Source: a virus
Strand: one strand, 5' to 3'
DNA: 48,671 bases
Virus record (IMG/VR): IMGVR_UViG_3300020454_000020
Coordinates: 1 to 48,671 of that record
The translations under genes and the position numbers were made by a program. The notes under the pieces were generated by a model. That model did no database searches, was not told where the DNA came from, and was given only the letters and a program-made list of their open reading frames with translations. Shown here one piece after another: positions 47,076 to 48,671 of this stretch. Within the stretch, counting starts at the first letter, position 1, and the number at the start of each line of letters is the position of its first letter.

Positions 47076-48671
47076 CTATGTTCCTAGACCTTTGCCTTTG
47101 TCATAATTATCTTTACCACCATATACTGACATGGTATTTGTATAGTCCTTAGTGCTCTTGAACCCACGTTTCTTAGCATCAGAAGCAGTTTTCTTTTTCT
47201 TATCTGCCATCATCTTGAACTTACCATCACCACTAGGTTTTGCACCCTTGACTTTCTTTGGTTGGTTACTACCACTTCTCATTATCTGACCCTTGTACTT
47301 CGCTTTTATAGCATCAAGTGCAGCATCCTTTGGTTTAGGACCCTTTGGTTTCTTTGAACCACCCTTATCATATCCCATCTCTTTCTTCATACGTGTCGCT
47401 TCGTCAACGTATGCACCTGCAACCTGATCTAAAAGAGATTCTTTCTTCAGTGATGCCAATCCCTTTTTGAGATTACTTGCTTTACCTGTCTTTGTGTGAC
47501 CATACTTAGCAAGATCTGTGTGGAGTTCTCTATTCTGTTTCTTACTATCTCCACCTCGCTTGTTTGACTGATCCATCTTAGTGGTCTTCTGATACCCACC
47601 CTTTTTCACATCATATTTTTTTCTATAGATATCTTCACCAACAACTGATGCAGTCCCCGGCATGACCTTATTGATTGCATCATTATTATCCTTTATCTTT
47701 CTATTATACTTGCCTACTGCATCCTTCGCTTTCTTTATTATGTTGAAGTCACCCTTGATCTTATCAACTAACCAGTTTTCTTTAAGTTTTTTTTTTCTCC
47801 TATCTATCTCCTTAGAGATTCTCTTAGTCATGAACTTGTTAGCAGGAGATGTCTGATCCATGCTACTGAACTTCTTATGTGCTGCTGCTAGTGCATCATC
47901 ACTTTGCTTTGCCATCTTAGCATCTTCAAACACATTGACACTCTCAACATTTACAATTGGATTGATAGTAATTTTATTTTTTACACCACTCTCCTTAATC
48001 TTCTCATCCTTTCTCATTGACTTTATAGGTTCTCCGGCAGGAGATATCTCTTCAATATATTCAAGATCTGCTCTCCAATTTTCCTTCTTCATACCTTTTG
48101 TTTTCTTACCTCTTCTCTCTGCATGATCTGCTCTTCTATCTCTTTGGATACCACCGCCAAGTGCAAGAGATCCATGAGGATTACCATAACGATCAAGTCT
48201 TTTACCTGATCTCTTATGATCGGGAACCATCTTGTCAACCTTTGCCTCAATCATCTCCATATCATCTGGATATTCATAAGATAACTTTTGAATCAAGTCC
48301 AGTCCAAAGTCATATAGTCTCTTACCTTTCTTATTCACACCCATTCTATTCTGCCATGCAGGTGTGTTACCTTTCATGTCAGCAACATGTAATGTTCCCA
48401 ATGTTCCTGCCTCATCTAATTCTAACTCTAGATGCTTCTCAAGATAATGATATTCATCAGTAAACTTTACAGGCATAGAGACAGTGCCCTTACCTTTGAC
48501 ATACTTAGTAGTTCTAGGATTCTTAGGATCATCACTTTTGAAGTCCTTATGAATCTTACTATATTCTTTACGAGACATCTTGACATCTTCCTTCGCCAAT
48601 TTATCACCTGCCTTCTCCATACCCTTCAGTCTTTTATTGACCTGCTTGAGTTTTATATCTTTTGCTTTCTT
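47076..48671 (-). CDS. large Lys-rich phage protein, probable virion structural protein (5' end outside window)
   Basis: The frame is open through position 48671, with 17 further codons before the first in-window ATG at 48620, so the N-terminus is missing. The protein is Lys- and Asp-rich, with low complexity (KKGKRLYDFG, GGSKKPKGPKPK, RKDEKIKESG). Short related segments recur: MKKENWRADLEYIEE, LKENWLVDKIKGDF and LKKESLLDQVAGAYVDEATRM. Such recurring WxxxL/ESL segments are known to me from large cyanophage virion proteins that may be cleaved. The role is inferred from resemblance only. Confidence 0.7.
   Translation of the reverse strand, partial: KKAKDIKLKQVNKRLKGMEKAGDKLAKEDVKMSRKEYSKIHKDFKSDDPKNPRTTKYVKGKGTVSMPVKFTDEYHYLEKHLELELDEAGTLGTLHVADMKGNTPAWQNRMGVNKKGKRLYDFGLDLIQKLSYEYPDDMEMIEAKVDKMVPDHKRSGKRLDRYGNPHGSLALGGGIQRDRRADHAERRGKKTKGMKKENWRADLEYIEEISPAGEPIKSMRKDEKIKESGVKNKITINPIVNVESVNVFEDAKMAKQSDDALAAAHKKFSSMDQTSPANKFMTKRISKEIDRRKKKLKENWLVDKIKGDFNIIKKAKDAVGKYNRKIKDNNDAINKVMPGTASVVGEDIYRKKYDVKKGGYQKTTKMDQSNKRGGDSKKQNRELHTDLAKYGHTKTGKASNLKKGLASLKKESLLDQVAGAYVDEATRMKKEMGYDKGGSKKPKGPKPKDAALDAIKAKYKGQIMRSGSNQPKKVKGAKPSGDGKFKMMADKKKKTASDAKKRGFKSTKDYTNTMSVYGGKDNYDKGKGLGT

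Noticed and set aside
1-48671. tRNA genes, CRISPR arrays, insertion sequences, integrase or attachment sites
   Set aside because: No cloverleaf-like block, repeat-spacer array, transposase motif or integrase was seen; gaps between genes are too short to hold most of these.

Overview
The window looks like part of a T4-like marine cyanomyovirus genome (Prochlorococcus or Synechococcus phage type). It is AT-rich (roughly 36% GC by eye), densely packed and almost entirely transcribed leftward. T4 core genes are recognisable from protein motifs: gp59 helicase loader, gp33 late co-activator, gp61 primase, NrdA and NrdB. Typical cyanophage genes are also present: phoH, thyX, talC transaldolase, peptide deformylase, glutaredoxin, a DUF1825-like protein and a 35-residue TYRG-repeat peptide. 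A cyanobacterial host is inferred from these, not proven. No tRNA, rRNA, CRISPR array, transposase or integrase was seen.

Layout. Positions 1-1341 hold small phage genes and gp59. Positions 1328-6071 are an inserted five-gene sugar cassette (glycosyltransferase, deacetylase-like protein, nucleotide-sugar dehydrogenase-like protein, radical SAM enzyme, NodU-type carbamoyltransferase) that separates gp59 from gp33, which are neighbours in T4. Positions 6073-7990 hold gp33, a PD-(D/E)XK nuclease, PhoH and a small protein. Positions 8021-10287 hold a second radical SAM gene plus a carbamoyltransferase that is split in two, with the C-terminal-domain gene upstream of the N-terminal-domain gene. 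Positions 10281-14540 are small replication and metabolism genes (ThyX, glutaredoxin, an oxygenase, several tiny membrane proteins).

Positions 14537-31245 are a continuous block of about 17 kb for building and decorating a glycan. It contains about eleven glycosyltransferase-like proteins of several families (GT2, GT10, GT11, GT17, GT25, exostosin-like, DUF616-like, DUF5672-like), three 2-oxoglutarate oxygenases, an FkbM-like methyltransferase, three SDR dehydratase/epimerase genes plus a GDP-mannose 3,5-epimerase-like gene, an RfbH-type 3-dehydratase and a mannose-isomerase-type cupin. TalC follows directly, and a phosphomannomutase (40087-40791), a sulfotransferase (38240-39163) and an amidinotransferase-like gene (32810-34102) lie further along. 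Together they suggest that the phage makes or remodels unusual sugars such as 3,6-dideoxyhexoses, fucose-like and galactose-like residues. LPS-type gene clusters are known from some cyanomyoviruses such as P-SSM2.

There are two plus-strand islands. One is a single gene at 32203-32499 with its own late-type promoter and terminator. The other, 34159-35812, encodes three proteins with Sec-type signal peptides. The right end (35796-48671) returns to leftward genes: deformylase, small membrane or virion proteins, sulfotransferase, Holliday-resolvase-like nuclease, phosphomannomutase, nrdB, nrdA, gene 61, small proteins, an Ig-like virion protein and a large Lys-rich protein running off the window.

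Regulation. Late-type promoter motifs (NATAAATA) occur in several short intergenic gaps, and three factor-independent terminators are clear. Elsewhere most genes overlap by 4-20 bases or are separated by 1-2 bases, consistent with long co-transcribed units and translational coupling.
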